64,000 bases of DNA, taken from positions 102,501 through 166,500 of the forward strand of contig WPIO01000046.1 of assembly GCA_009760855.2 (NCBI GenBank), written 5' to 3'. This DNA is from Cristatella mucedo (lineage: Eukaryota; Bryozoa; Phylactolaemata; Cristatellidae). Shown in pieces: positions 1 to 13,500 of the stretch (position 1 is its first letter; each line of letters starts with the position of its first letter). The notes beneath the pieces are model-generated. The model did not search any database. It had not been told where the DNA came from and saw nothing but the letters and a program-made list of their open reading frames with translations. Both the position numbers and the translations under genes were made by a program.

Positions 1-1317
1 GTGCGGATGGATTTACTGGCATATTAAAACATGCCATTCACTGGCATATTTTGAGAAGCACTTACTACGACACCGTATTAATTGTTTATCCTGTTTGATT
101 ATTATTTGGCCATCTTTTGAGGGTGAGTGTTTGTGTATGTTGGCGTGCACGCATTATTGTGGTGTCTAGTGTTGTCTTTCAGGATTCAAGTTATGAGAAT
201 CTATGGCTGAAGTAAGCCGGCATAAGTACAATAGTTATAGGATAGCTTATATAAGTTCACGCGAAGCTTCAAGCTCACGATGGCAGCTCGGCGGTAACCA
301 CAGTGCAGCATGTAAAAGAAATTTCAGGAACAAGATTGCGACTCGCTAAGTTGGTAATAAACGACGACGATTCGTTATGACGGTTGGCCCAGCGGCGAGC
401 GCTCGCGTTCAGTTTGCTCGAGATATCTTTTTGCGAATTTTACGTTAACTAGTAATACAATCCTACAAGATCGATCGCATCCCTCTACCCGATGGTGTTG
501 TTGGTTCGAGTCTCGGTCGGGGCGCGCTTGTGAGACTAGACGATCGCTCGCTAGGCGATCGCTCGCGGTCTCCGGTGGGCGAGCAGCAGCATTGCGAAGC
601 TCGTGGTGCTGCTTGGATTGTAGAGTCGTTATGTCGGGCTCAGCGTGCGCCGTCTTCCTCCTTCTCGCGCTTGTTGGTCTTTATTATATTCGAGCGGACG
701 ATAGTGTTCGTTACAGTTTATGGCTGCAAATCTTCTTGAGGCCTACTTTGGAGTAAATTACTGCGCCGTATTGAGCCGTTCAGCTTGATTTCAGATCCAG
801 TTTTGATGGATACGAAGGCTTTTCGATGGTTTTCTATTCCGTTCAGATACGAGTTGTCGTGTTTGCCTTGACCAAGTTTCTAGCCAGGACTACGACTTGG
901 ATATGTCGATCCGTTCTTTCTACGGTTGTAAATGGCACCGAACATCTGTGCCAGCTTCCGGATTTTGCGGTATTGGTTATTGAATCTTAATGGAACAGCC
1001 CATCTTTATGGTTTCGCGAGCTTGGACACTGCGGTTTGCATGATTGCAGTTTGCACGAGAGTATGGCAACGATACGGGCTCTCAGCCAGTCTTTAATATC
1101 TATGATTCTCGTCGGTTCATGGTACCGTCGAAACCGCAGGTACTGTTGCATTACGTAGGCTCCAGCGGCGGCCATACTTTTAGAGTCTCACGGAGACACA
1201 TTGCGCACATGCACGGTCAACGAGACTCTTTATCTCTCTCAACGCGTACATGTATAAAAACTCGATTAATCGCAGCATACGTCGATAAATATAACATGCA
1301 TTGATGTATGATGATGT
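1..1317. other. No recognisable gene
   Basis: Mixed-composition DNA with a small ORF at 530-739 that has no family resemblance. The cgatcgctcgc motif occurs twice at about 541-565. Nothing else stands out. Confidence 0.5.
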
Positions 1318-1430
1318 TGATGTATCTCCGTCTGTAACTCCACAAATTCATAAAGACCATGTGGGTGTTACGCAGGAGAGTTTCGTATAGCTCACTCACA
1401 GCCTAAGCGGCTTTCGGTACGCATGCGGGC
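1318..1430 (-). mobile_element. LINE family A, 3' UTR fragment
   Basis: Nearly identical to the 3' UTR of the copy at 2086-3005, including the tatctccgtctg terminus and the cgtatagctcactcacagcc segment; the coding part is lost. Confidence 0.7.
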
Positions 1431-1682
1431 ATTATTGGCCTGACGCAGCTCTGCCCCAGTGGCTTAACTATTGACCGCAGGTGAGGAGTACAGTAGTGTC
1501 AGACCGCTGCGCTAATTATAAGAGCAGAATGAATCAGGCGAACGCAACGGTACTCCTCCTGCGCTGGGGCTATTGAGGTATTTGTTTACGTCGTTAGTGA
1601 CCCCCGTCCACTTCTTGGATCGGCAGAGAAATGATACTGAATATCTATCCTCCTGGGTCAGTCTGACAATGGCAACTTATTC

Positions 1683-1938
<256 letters not shown>

Positions 1939-2085
1939 TAGAATCCTTCGATGGCGATAATGATCCCGAGATGAATTCTTTGATGGTATAGCGTATGGTC
2001 AGAGAAAATGACTTATTGTCGAGCATGCGATTGCACTAAAACAGCGACAGTCTTTGGCCAAGGCCCGTTTTGATAAGTACGAACG

Positions 2086-3005
2086 ATATGTATGTATCTC
2101 CGTCTGCAACTCCACAAAGTCATAAAGACTATGTGGGTGTTACGCAGGAGAGTTTTGTATAGAGCACTCACAGCATTAGCGGCTTTCGGTACGCATTCGG
2201 TAGCCAACAGACTTCGTCTCACGCAACAAAGAGAAAGTGGGAAGCGTAGCAGAGTCAGGAGAGCAGTTGAGGTAGTGAGTAGCATGGAAGTAGCAGTTCA
2301 GGATCGCTGAAAAGGATGAACTATAGTCGGCAGCAGGAGAGTGGTTGTCGTTTCGTAAGAATTGTGGAAGCGAGTTCCACAATCTAGGACCTGCAGAGCT
2401 AAAGCTTCTGTCGCCAACGGTCTTTAAGCGGAGGAAAGGAACAGCTAATTTATTGTCCACACAGGACCTGAGGGCGCGAAGAGACTGAAACTGGTGCAGC
2501 AGTTCAGCTTGGTACGAAGGAGCCAAGCCGTGGCAGGCCTTGTGGGTCTGCATAAGAACTTTGCTCTGTATCCGTTGCTCAACCGGCATCCATCCTAGCT
2601 CTTTTAGCAAAGGAGACACGTGCTCAAACCTCTGGGACTTGAAGACTAGCCTTGCAGCCATATTCATAGGCAGCTGCAGTGGCCTAGTTGCTTTCTTTGG
2701 TAGCCCAGCCAAAAGGGAATTACAATAATCAAGCCGAGACAGAACTAAGGAGCTAATTCAATTTTTTGAAAGCCACTGTGGGAGACAGCTTCTAATCTTG
2801 GGTAGGGATCGGACGTGATGGCTAGCTGTCGAAGCAGTCTTCTGAATGAAGCTTTTACAATTGAGGCAGCTATCAAAAACGACACCTAAATCTCGAGCAC
2901 GTGGTGATGGTCGCCACAGCAGCATCACCTATTAGAAGAGCAAAGCCTTTTAATCCAGCCACACGCTTAGGGTGTCCTATGAGCAGCAGTTCGGTTTTTA
3001 TCGTC
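2086..3005 (-). mobile_element. LINE family A, 3' part (RT C-terminus and 3' UTR)
   Basis: The minus strand reads RLDYCNSLLAGLPKK, then GPRLWNSLPQFLRND, and ends in a 3' UTR with the shared sequence ttgtggagtt...gacggagatacat. Upstream (about 2760-2930) ARDLGVVFDSCL is visible after a frameshift. This is the typical RT C-terminal end of CR1/L2-type LINEs, 5'-truncated. The open stretch 2176-2712 is the longest intact piece of this family here. Confidence 0.85.
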
Positions 3006-4016
3006 ATTTAGACATGGATGACTCGGGAGAGCTGACCAGCTTGACCTGCCTGCTGCGACCGGAATTCGTCTTGTTATCATCTCTCTTGTCATCTTGCGTC
3101 GCTCGATTGAAATTAAAGGGCGGTAATCCTATTTCTTTGCATTAAGCTTCTATACTGAGTGGTTTGATACTTGGATACTGTGTGCGGTACTACAGACAGA
3201 GAAGGCAGTCGCAAGTCGTATCGCTCTGCTTCATCAGCTATTCAGGCTATCGAGATCCGCTACTTGGCTCTCTGCTGTTTTTCTGTGCGCGACCGCGAGC
3301 TCTCTGCGCGACCGCAGTAAGTTTTCTAAATTTCGATTAAGCACTGCAGAATAATTCACACAGTTTTAATTGATCTAAAGAGATTCTTCTTTCGAATTTC
3401 TCCATTTCGGTAGGGCACGATCAGTACAAAGCTTAATTATGCAAATATTGAAAGCCATGTTTCGTGTGCATTGTTCTTGAATGCAGTCACATGCAATGAG
3501 GCCAGCACAGGACGACTGCTTGGTGAGAAATATGAGTACCCTGTCCTGCTACTCTCCAATAAGCGGACGCGAGAGCACGGTCAGAACCCGCTTGTGGGCA
3601 GCATTAGAGCATACGGTCAGCATCAGCAGCATTCAGTTCAAGCCCAAAGTCAGAGCCGCTTCCTCTCTTTGGCTTCTCGCGAATTCCGCTAAAGTGGTGG
3701 CAACTGTCTGTACAACCGCATCACAGCCGACGCGGGTGGGCAGACGGCTTGAGAACAGCAGTTGGCACGTCCGGTGAGCAGCTCTACCGCCCGACGACCC
3801 GCTAAGCAAAGTACAGATCTGATGATCCGAACACTTTTATATTCAGCATGTTACTTAACTATAGCTATACAGTACATTTATTAGCACAAAAGTATACAGT
3901 TTCGTAGACTCGACCGTCTAATGGGTACGTGGGTGCATCTGCTTGAACTTTTCGACGACTCGCCTACGTGCTCACATAGATGCCGTACGTCCCGTATCAA
4001 GCGACCCAAGAGCACA

Positions 4017-4052
4017 GTGAGCGCAAGGGCGCAAGTGAGCGCAAGGGCGCAA
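4017..4052. repeat. Short tandem repeat, 2 x 18 bp
   Basis: gtgagcgcaagggcgcaa twice in a row. Confidence 0.8.
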
Positions 4053-4109
4053 GTGCAGGCGCTTCGACGAAATTCACCGACAGCTAGTATTCTCTAGGCT
4101 CAGCTAACA

Positions 4110-4115
4110 TTTATT
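4110..4115 (-). terminator. Candidate polyadenylation signal for ABAT
   Basis: AATAAA on the minus strand about 330 nt past the ABAT stop codon. It is only a hexamer match; transcript data would be needed to choose between it and other matches further down. Confidence 0.3.
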
Positions 4116-4116
4116 G

Positions 4117-4240
4117 TAGCTCATTGATAATTTGGCATACAATTCTCATTATAATGTATGGACTACATGTAACGGTGCTAGCTCATTGATAATTTGGCAT
4201 ACAATTCTCATTATAATGTATGGACTACATGTAACGGTGC
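4117..4240. repeat. Exact tandem duplication, 2 x 62 bp
   Basis: Units 4117-4178 and 4179-4240 are identical by eye. Lies about 200 nt past the ABAT stop codon, likely in or near its 3' UTR. Confidence 0.9.
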
Positions 4241-4444
4241 TCTAATTAAAATCGCTGGGGAACATACTCTAAAATCGTTCTAACGGACGATCCAGACGAC
4301 CGATAACCAATCGTTGGCACCGGACGTGTGCCCACGAATGAGCCGCCAGCTCCTGGTCAAAGTACGAAGCGCGGTTCGTCCACTCTGCTAAGTCACGTGA
4401 CATCCACCAAGGCGCCTCCGAACTCACAAGTTCCTAGGTTTGGA

Positions 4445-4563
4445 CTACAGCTGCCGGATAACTGACTCAAGGCTGTCCAGGAATATGTCAGCATGATGCT
4501 TCTGGAAGACCAATGCTGGCCGCAAACGTAGCGTTGACGTTCCGCAGCCTATCGCCATCACAC
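4445..4563 (-). CDS. ABAT: ABAT terminal coding exon
   Basis: Acceptor gctgtag, phase 1, stop TAG at 4445-4447. Encodes [20 protein letters not shown] then [18 protein letters not shown], equivalent to the C-terminus of vertebrate ABAT. Its phase fits the exon at 9315-9426, which implies a 4.75-kb final intron. Confidence 0.9.
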
Positions 4564-7500
4564 CTACAGCGATTGAAATGCCACAATTCAAGCAATTCAA
4601 TTCACCACAATTCAATCGAAATGCCTCAACGGTCGCCTCGGTTCTCAACAAGCACAACGCGCCGTGGTCGTGCTGCGCATAACGGCGGAACCACAGCAAG
4701 CTTGGCATTGCCGACGGCTGATAAGTAAGAAACAAAACGAGAATGCTTACGAGACCTCGTAAGAACCCTTCAATTCTGCCTCGCTGGCAGTGGCCGAAAC
4801 CAAGACCAAGGCCACTCTAGCCGGAGCCACTCCACCACGCACTGCTTTGAGCCTGGGCGTGGCCTCGAGTTTCCAAGAGCCAGCCAACAATGACCTTGTG
4901 GGCATGGAGTCAAGTGTCCACCGTTTTCTTTCACATTCGAACAGACTACGTCTCTCTCGCGCGTTCTCTCGCTCTCTCGTCCCCTTTCTTCCAATAGTGC
5001 AACGTTAGCGATTAACAGCCTGATTCAGAGGACTTCTGAGGTTGAATTGAGAGGTTTTACTGAAAAAATATTTAAATATTTAAAATACTTAAAAATATGT
5101 GCTAAAAGGTGTACAAACATTTTCATATTTAATACGAGATTTTATTTCTGAGTGTCGCAAGAGCTTCAAACGTAAAGGCGCATCTCACCGTCAATTCATT
5201 CGCCTACCTTCCTACAGGCAACGCATTTCCAACAGCTACATTTGCATACGGTACAGTATAGCTGCAATGTATGCCTCGTTGAAAAATTTCCGGACAACCA
5301 CAAACTAAATGACTAAAAAAATTACCAACTTATGCAAAACACTCCCAAATATTTGTTGATTAAATATGGGTCTTCACGCCCTCACAAGCAATCTGTCCCC
5401 TATTTCGGAGTTAATTAAATATTTGGTGTTCGCGTAACTTTAAAGCAGCTCTGCATCTGTGGCTTCAATAAAATCGCGTAGGACCAGTCGTACCACCACC
5501 AAGTGACATGAGGCAAAGAAAGGTAAAAATTAAAGGCAAATCTTTCAGAAAGCCGTCGTAGATTTCGCGCGTTCTTTTGAAACCTATAAGGCTGAGAAAA
5601 ATCCATTTTGCCGGTCTGATGGAACATCAACACCTCCCTGACCCCTCCCTCCCTCCTCGGATGTTCTGCACTGTGTGAAAAAACCATACTTCTCCCGGTT
5701 GTAAAAGGCTGAGCTGGGCTCGGCCCAACTTTGACTCATCCTAAATTCGCTCGCGAGTTGCATAGTGACCTCGATTTCGACCGCGTGAGGTCGCAAGTGT
5801 TTAGCCGTTGCTGCTAAAACTCTAGTGTCGTCACGTGACGCACCTGCTTCAAGCCTTCGCTATCCGCTGAGTCTAATTGAGCGAGAAAACTGCCACCCAA
5901 TGCAGCCACCTGGCTGGGCGCGACGGCAGCTCTGCAAATACGTGCCTAGCTGCTTGCTTGAGAGTCACGTGCCGTTCCGCGTGTGGCCATTATACTTCGC
6001 GAGCGAAGCATTAACTTTTTGATCGTATGATGGATAGTTTTCAAGGATCTCTGTATCTAATCCAGGCTTTTTAAGTATCTCTGTAACCATTGCGAAGGAC
6101 TTGGGTACAGCCCTCTTTTCCAAGGAGGCATTAAAAATCTCAGCTGTGGCTAGGCTGAGTTGGTCTGCCAGCGAAGACAAAAGAGATGATGGTATAGGGT
6201 CTTCAGAAGGCGAGCTCTCTTTTGCTATACCTTAATAAATGTAGCCGCATCGCATACAGAAGCGTAGGAAAGTCTTTTAAGGAAGGTCACAGGTTGCGAT
6301 TCTCTGCAATTACTTAGTTGGATGGGGCTTTATGGAGGCACGAATTTGCACAATCTTTTCAGTGACGAAAAAATTTTCAGCCGAGCCGTTGATATCCAAG
6401 GAGTGAGACCTTTCAGCATTGGCCAGCAAACTGTTTACCATCTTGTAAATCTATTTTGGGTTTCGAGCGAAAAAAGAAGCCCTGGCTTTTCTAAGCTTAT
6501 GTGTGTAGATTCGAGGTCTTTGAAATTGACTAGATTTTCACCAGACCTAGATTTCTTAAAGCGGCGTTCAAGCCGGCGCTTTACACGGTGCATCTTTTGA
6601 AGTTTCTTCTTAACTTGAAAGGAATCTCCACGACTCTGTACACGGACAGAATGTGTGGGAGCATGCTCGTCAAGGTCACTCCTAAGTGTCATGTTCACTG
6701 CATCTGTCAGGCTATCAAGGCTGTCGGTCGAGTCTGGTGCAGATCGAGAACACTCACTTGCCTCAAGTATAAATTTCCAAAATTTGCCTTGGTCAATACT
6801 TTTTTTTAAGTTAGCCCGCTGGAAAAACTCGACTTTACCCTGTACGCACAATGAACAAAGGAACAGTAAATGAGATCGAACAATGATCTGAGAGGGCCAG
6901 CGGACACACAACAAGGTCAGTGGGGCAGACATCCTTAGCGATAACGAGATCCATGATATGGAACCTGGCTGTCTTTCGGGTTGTCAACGTGAATATGACA
7001 TGTTGCAGTCTCCTGCAATCAGTAACGGCCCGTCGCACACAAATATTTTAGTGAGAAACTCGGAAAACTCCTCTGCACACAAGCTTAGACAGCCAGAATG
7101 AGGTCGGTATTATCCAAGTGAGAGGCACTGCCTTTGATAAGGACCTGATTGCAACTAACGACAAACGACGACCAATGCGAAAAGCCTTATGTCTTATAGC
7201 CAAGCGATTCGTGAGCATGATAATAGCAGCCCCGCCACCAGCCGTCTCAGACCGCATGGACTGAAAAAATGAGAACCCGGGCGGTGTGGTCTCAGATATT
7301 CAGCTACCAGAGCAGGACGTCATCCACGCTTCGGTAAGCAGAAAATGCATCCAACTTCTCGTGAACAGCGCGATCGCGGATAAGTAAATCCCTGGTTTTT
7401 AGCGAGCGGGCATTTAACAGGAGGAATTTAAGAGGTTGTCTCGCCACGCCGACTAAGTAGCAGGCCCGTCAAACGCGGTCCCTTCGAATTTAAATTGGAC

Positions 7501-10500
7501 TTTAGTAACGGTCGCAGATCGACTTTTCACAATATGCTGAGGGACGGCGAGTGAGCTACTACCGCAATAAGTGCTAATCAGCGCTTTAAACATGTGGGTC
7601 GTAGGTTTGATAGCCGGGCTAAGGCGAACGAAGAATGCAGGGAGGTTCTTACTGACCCGCCGACAAAGGCCAGCCGGTAGGTATTGACTAATGACGATGT
7701 CGAACGTCATGGTCCTGTTTTGAGTAGCCTATCCGAGGAAAGCTGATGAACAGTCACAGCGAAGATATCAGCGGAAGGTACGCCACGCTGATTTGGCCCT
7801 GTGGTTAAGGTGCTTACCTAATGTAAACACCCGAATAGCTTAAGATAAGTGCCTGAATAGAGATTAAGTTCTCTCAGAGCGCTATACGAATGAATTACAT
7901 TTTTTAATGAATTAGATTTCAAGGTACCGCGGAGAATTCAGGTAAAGGCCCACAACACGCTCGGATTCCCCCGAGGCCGCTCTCTAGAGCGGGGAAGAAT
8001 TGCATGCCCTAGAGTGCAAACTTTTAAAGATTTGCTGAGACCATTCCGTGGCAGAAACCAATCATTTTGATTTACGACCAACCGCCTCTCACCTAGTCGC
8101 TTAGTGCAACCTGAAACAGTAACGGAAAATATAGAGCATGGCCGAATTTACATACAGTCGTCCTTCGTTTATAGAGGTTAATCAGTTCCAGACTATGGCG
8201 GTAAAGGAATCTCGAAGTAGGATTCTCTAAATATTAAATATTAAATATAAATAAATATAAATATTTTCGTAGTTAGACCCCTCTGGACATGAAATAACTC
8301 CCCTTTAGTCACCATTACACTCGCATTACCCAATATTTGAGACAAAATAGCGGCACGAGGGAAACGACTTGCTCGAGGCTGAGCCAATCAGAGGCCAGGA
8401 TACGAAGTGGATAGGATAGCCAATCAAGAAGCAGCATGCTCTGATTGGCTTGATTTCACCAAGCACGATTTTATGGAAAGATGTTCTTGCCAACACACGA
8501 GGAGTGATCGATCGGCTGCACCTGAAGGCGTTGAAGGATTTGCGGGGATGCTCGGATGCATGGGCCTACAATCCATGCGTACAGTAATCTTAATTTTAAT
8601 TGCAGTACAGGGGTGTACAACTGACTCAGGCAACCGAGCGCCTGCTGTATCGTTTTCACTGTCATTTTCACTATCTCGATAGACTCGCTAATGAATGTAC
8701 TTGAAAAACCACGATAGAGTGAAACCGCAAAGGTCGAATCACGAAATGGTGAGGGACGACTGTGGCGCCAAAGACGGCAAACGGCGTACCATAGAACTAG
8801 AAAGAATCAAAAATATCTCACGCTTCACGAAAGTTGAACCCGTAAACTTTAGTTGGGAAATCTGAGACGACGGTTATAACGACTTAACTACGGCGACAGA
8901 TTCGGGGCTCTGAAGCCATTGAGTGGTATACGTTACTTTATTTCAATCTGCCCATGTTCCGATTTCTCGCTTTGTCACTGAGCTCATATTATCAATCACA
9001 TATGCAAAATTAAAGCTCGTTTACCACACGTTAGTTGAAGCAATGCAATGCATTATCTCACGAAGCGTCCATCTCTGCGTATCTGCTTGCTTTTCCAATG
9101 GCTTCCCCAGACTGCGCTTTGTGAGTCGGCAGGTAACTCGTAAGGAATCAAGTGCCGCCTCGACGCATGAATACAGGCATACCCGGCGGGTTTTCTTGCA
9201 CGCATCCTACGGGGATGCTGTGACTGTTTAGTGGGGCCACAAGCTTTAAATTTCGTGCTTGGAAACCACTGAACGGTATGGGAGATAAGATTAAAACATG
9301 TTAAATCTGCTCACCTTTCTGCTTCAATCCATTGACGACATTATTCAACGTGTTTCCGTCCTTGAAGTCGGTTGCAACAAAGCAACCAGCGCCACGGCTG
9401 TTCGCCATTATTCCTGGTATTTGATTCTGTAGCGAAAGTTGATCAATTTTCCAAAGTTCATTCACAAATCTGATAATACCGTAACAGCTTAAAGTACGCA
9501 AGAGACAGCTGAAAGTTGGGCAATTAAGAAAGAGTGAACACGATTCGGCTACGTAAAAGATGCTGGGATAAACCGGCGCATTAATAAAGCATAACAAAGC
9601 GACATACAAGCCGACCGAGCAGCTCCGACCCATCAGGACAAAAAATTTGACCTTTTGACAGCCACTTGTTCGCAGCGAAAGCAAAGAAAACGACCGAGCA
9701 GGAATTAGAAGAGTGCTAAAGTAAATTAAAGTTGAGCTGATCTACCAGCCTGAATTATAAGCAGTGGCAAAACCTTGGCGGCTATCAACCATCCTGCTGC
9801 ATGCGGTGGGTGACATTCGTAGGATTGCCTACCGCACGACCCGCGACGACGTGCAGTTCGAGCACCTTACAATGAGCCAAAGAAATCTGTGCTCACCAAA
9901 TTAATGGCTGCAGCTGAGTTCTAGCACGAGCACGTATGCTTCATTCATTTCAGTACAGGACCAGACAGAGATGAGTCCAATAAAGTCGCGGCCAGTCGCT
10001 CCGAGTTGCCATAGCTACCACGTACCTGCAAGCCCAGCATCTCATTCAGGAGGTAGCGCCCCGTGTCAGCCACGTTCTCCAGCAAGCGCTGCTCTTTGAT
10101 GACCTTCAGCGTTGCTTCTAGAAGCACGATCTTGTGCGGATCGCCGAGCCAAGTGTTGAAAACGCGAGAGGTCTACGAAAGATGGCCGCATTCATTCGCG
10201 AGCGAGAGAGGCAGCAGCGACACCTGCTAGTGTACATTCAGCTGGGTCAACGAAAGACAGTGGACATAAGTCGGCGCCATTGTCGGTCCTCCGTCGTGGC
10301 GGCGCAAGCGACTCGTCTCTGCAGGTCGGTCGGGAGAGCTCGATTGCTATTGGTCTCTGGGCCTACCTCTCGCGGTAGCAAGCTTTCCTTGGTGTAGAAG
10401 CCAGCTGTAAGCATTTTCTTGGCGAAGAGCACGACATCTGGCGGCTCTTGCAGACCCCAGTGCTCGTGAGCCCAAAAGCGGCCAGTGATTCCCATGCCGG

Positions 10501-13500
10501 TCTGTACTTCGTCGACGAGGAAGAGCGCGTCATGCTGCAGACGAGAGTCGATGCTAGGGCAACTACACACTCGGGGCTCAGACGACAGGCAACAGGGAGG
10601 GATCTTATTCTACCGCATTCCACAGTTCAGTTCTGAGAAGTCTCCTCAGCCAGCAATCATCAGATCCCTCTCGAGCAGCTAGGGCTAGCAAAGCAGACGC
10701 TCTCTCCATTAGGCAAGATGCCTACCTCCTTGCAGATCGCTTGAAGGGACTTGAAGAAGAACGGAGACGCTGCGTTGTCCCCGCCCTCTCCTTGAATGGG
10801 CTCCACCAGAACGGCGGCTACCGGCTGACCTTTCTTCTTACCACTCACGATGAGGCTCACAACCTACCAAAACCAGAAAATTGTGGAAAACACGTCCCCT
10901 TTGCTCGCGGATCGGTAAAGTACCGCGAAAAACCCACCCTTTCAAAAGCTGCAGTCACGAGCGGCGGCCGAACATTAGAGGGAGGCTGCCGCCGGATTGG
11001 TCATTCATCCATTTGGCTTTCGGGATATACTTTGCCTGTGACGTTTTTCTAAAAGCCACGAGTCGGCCAAACAGAACTTACAAAACTTAGCCCGACAGTG
11101 CTGTCCAGTTCCGGCCGTTCCTGTGGCAGGCAGCGATTGAAGCGGCAGGCCAAAGTCGAGGCAGGTAGGGTAGAAACTCGGCAGACACAGAGTGAGTGAA
11201 ATAAGTTCTCCACACTTTCTAGGTAGAGGGAGAAAATCTCTACCTATCCACAGAGAGTAAGAGCAAGAAGCAGTCTCTATCCTTCACAGTCAATGAGCGA
11301 GAGAAATGTTCTACACCCTCGCAGTGGGCGGGAGCGAGAGAAAGTCTCTCCAACTACACGGGGAGTGAGAGCCAGTAAAACGGGAACGATACAGTGAATA
11401 TTGGCAGCGACAGCACAAAACCCTTACAAAAAGAAGGCCGACCATACCCTAGACAGTCGCATAGGAACGATGAAGTTTTTAGACCCAGTGGTTGAGGTGC
11501 TCGCCCCATCCAAGGTTTGGCCGAGGTCTCTTAGGACGCTATACAAATGAATTGTTTTATTATAATTAGTATATTATTATTATTATTTCAATCAAACCCG
11601 ATCCTTCTGCTGCAGCAGTTTTGGTGTGATACAACGTAAGTTGACTCAGGCTGCAAGTGAAAGCTAACGTGCTACACGTTCTTCCTGAATATACGAGCAC
11701 AGCCGCCAACCAAATTGCATAAGATTCACTGCCGACGATACTTTTTAGCTGCGACAGGATGTGCCTTTTTTAGTTTACAGTTCTGCATATAGCAATTGTT
11801 TTGTACATGGCAATGGCTCTGGACTCACCAAATACTAGCTGATTCAACAGCCTCTTTTTAAAGCGACAGAAGAGCCTTTACAGCTATCACCGCTGCTTGC
11901 AGCAGCAATAAAGGATCTCGCACCGCAGGATTCAGACCCACGACCTCGAGACCGAGGTCATGAAAGAAACCGCCTTACCCAGTGGGCCATCACATCGCCG
12001 AGTGTGCCACCAAAGGATAGGGACTAATCAAGACGGGACATTTATTCGACAATCGAAAGAAGTGCAGGCCACCAGTAACAACGGAATAGACTGCCAGAAT
12101 GTTGCAGCCACATAAGTGGCGAAGCTGTGTCTACCTAGACGGGAACTCGCTAAGAGACCCATTTGGAAGTCTTGATAATGCGGCCTTCGACGCAAAGCAT
12201 CTGGTCTCGTCGGCTTAATTTTGAATTGGCGCATGCATTACATGTAAGCGACAAGCCTGTGTGCGCTCTTCGTCCTTGGACCTACCTCGTCAAGACATCG
12301 CTGCTCCTCTTTTTTGTTTTCCTCGACGTGTGCGTCAAGCGGATACTTCAGGTGAGGGAACGGTGCGTGAGGCCACGGGAAGGTCGGGAAGTCTACCTTG
12401 TGAATGCCCTTGGCATTCGTGCAGGACAGGGCGCCTGCAAATCGAAGATTTGTGCTTGCGGATGCCAATGTCGCAGCTGCACGATCGCCAAAACTGTCAT
12501 GCTAGCTGGCAGCCACACAAGGACAACAAGGAGGCGGGAAAATTGCGAATTTTTAGCGGCGGCTACTGCTACACTCTCCACATAAGGACTAATTATGCTG
12601 CGTTCAGGCAGCCAAGAGTCGACTCGAGATTACTGCACGGCACCTCCTAACCAACGACACGGTTGGGTATAAAAAAAAGACATAAGTTCTGAGCCGTCTG
12701 AGCCGTCGAGATGAGCCGCCGACAGGTGCTGCTGGATCGAACGAAGCGAACGTGACCCGACGCCAGCAAGTGCTCGGTCGAAGCGGCCCGCGAGCCGCTG
12801 CCGTACCACTCGTTCGTCCGTGAAAAGCCTTCTTGAAAGCGAGTATCGAGACAGACGGCGTTCCGGGGGCATTGTTGTCAAGGCACGAGGCGAGCTCTGC
12901 TTCGCTAGGAGGTGCGCCGCCTCTCTTTAGCCGCTATAAAACGCCACCGATTTCCCGAGCACTGCCAGACACTCGAAACAGCGAGGGGTCCGCTCGTCGG
13001 TGGGGAAGCAGCGCTCGCGTGGCCAATCGAACTCACGGCGTGGTGCATAAACGCCGTCTTGTAGGCGTGCTCGTTGGCACAGGCTCCGCACATCATCAGT
13101 GTCACACAGTTCAGTCCTGGTGGCGCCACCTGGACAGGAATGGTGGCGCTACAGGCGTGAGGGCACGAACGCTGCTCTGCCGAGGACGAGCTGCTAAGCA
13201 GCATTAGCGCCGGTCTCCTACCGACAAGAGGACGTTTTTCAGCTGGTCAACCCAGTCTGCAGGAGGCGTAAATCCCAATGCAGGTCGGTTAATCAGATGT
13301 GACTACAAACAGTCGGCACTAATAAGAACACGGGAATAGAAAGTCTGTACAGGAAATGGAGCGCCAAGAGAACACAATCTCAATCTTTAAAACTCACTGC
13401 AAGAGAAGCAACACTTCAGAGTTAATGACAACCAAGGTGTCATGGTTTGGCAGCAGGCAAAAGCACACAGAAAGACACTCAGAGCGGCTGGGTAAATGAA

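Noticed and set aside
12028-12650. Plus-strand ORFs over ABAT exons (for example 12163-12585 and 12833-13207)
   Set aside because: Antisense shadows of well-supported ABAT exons.
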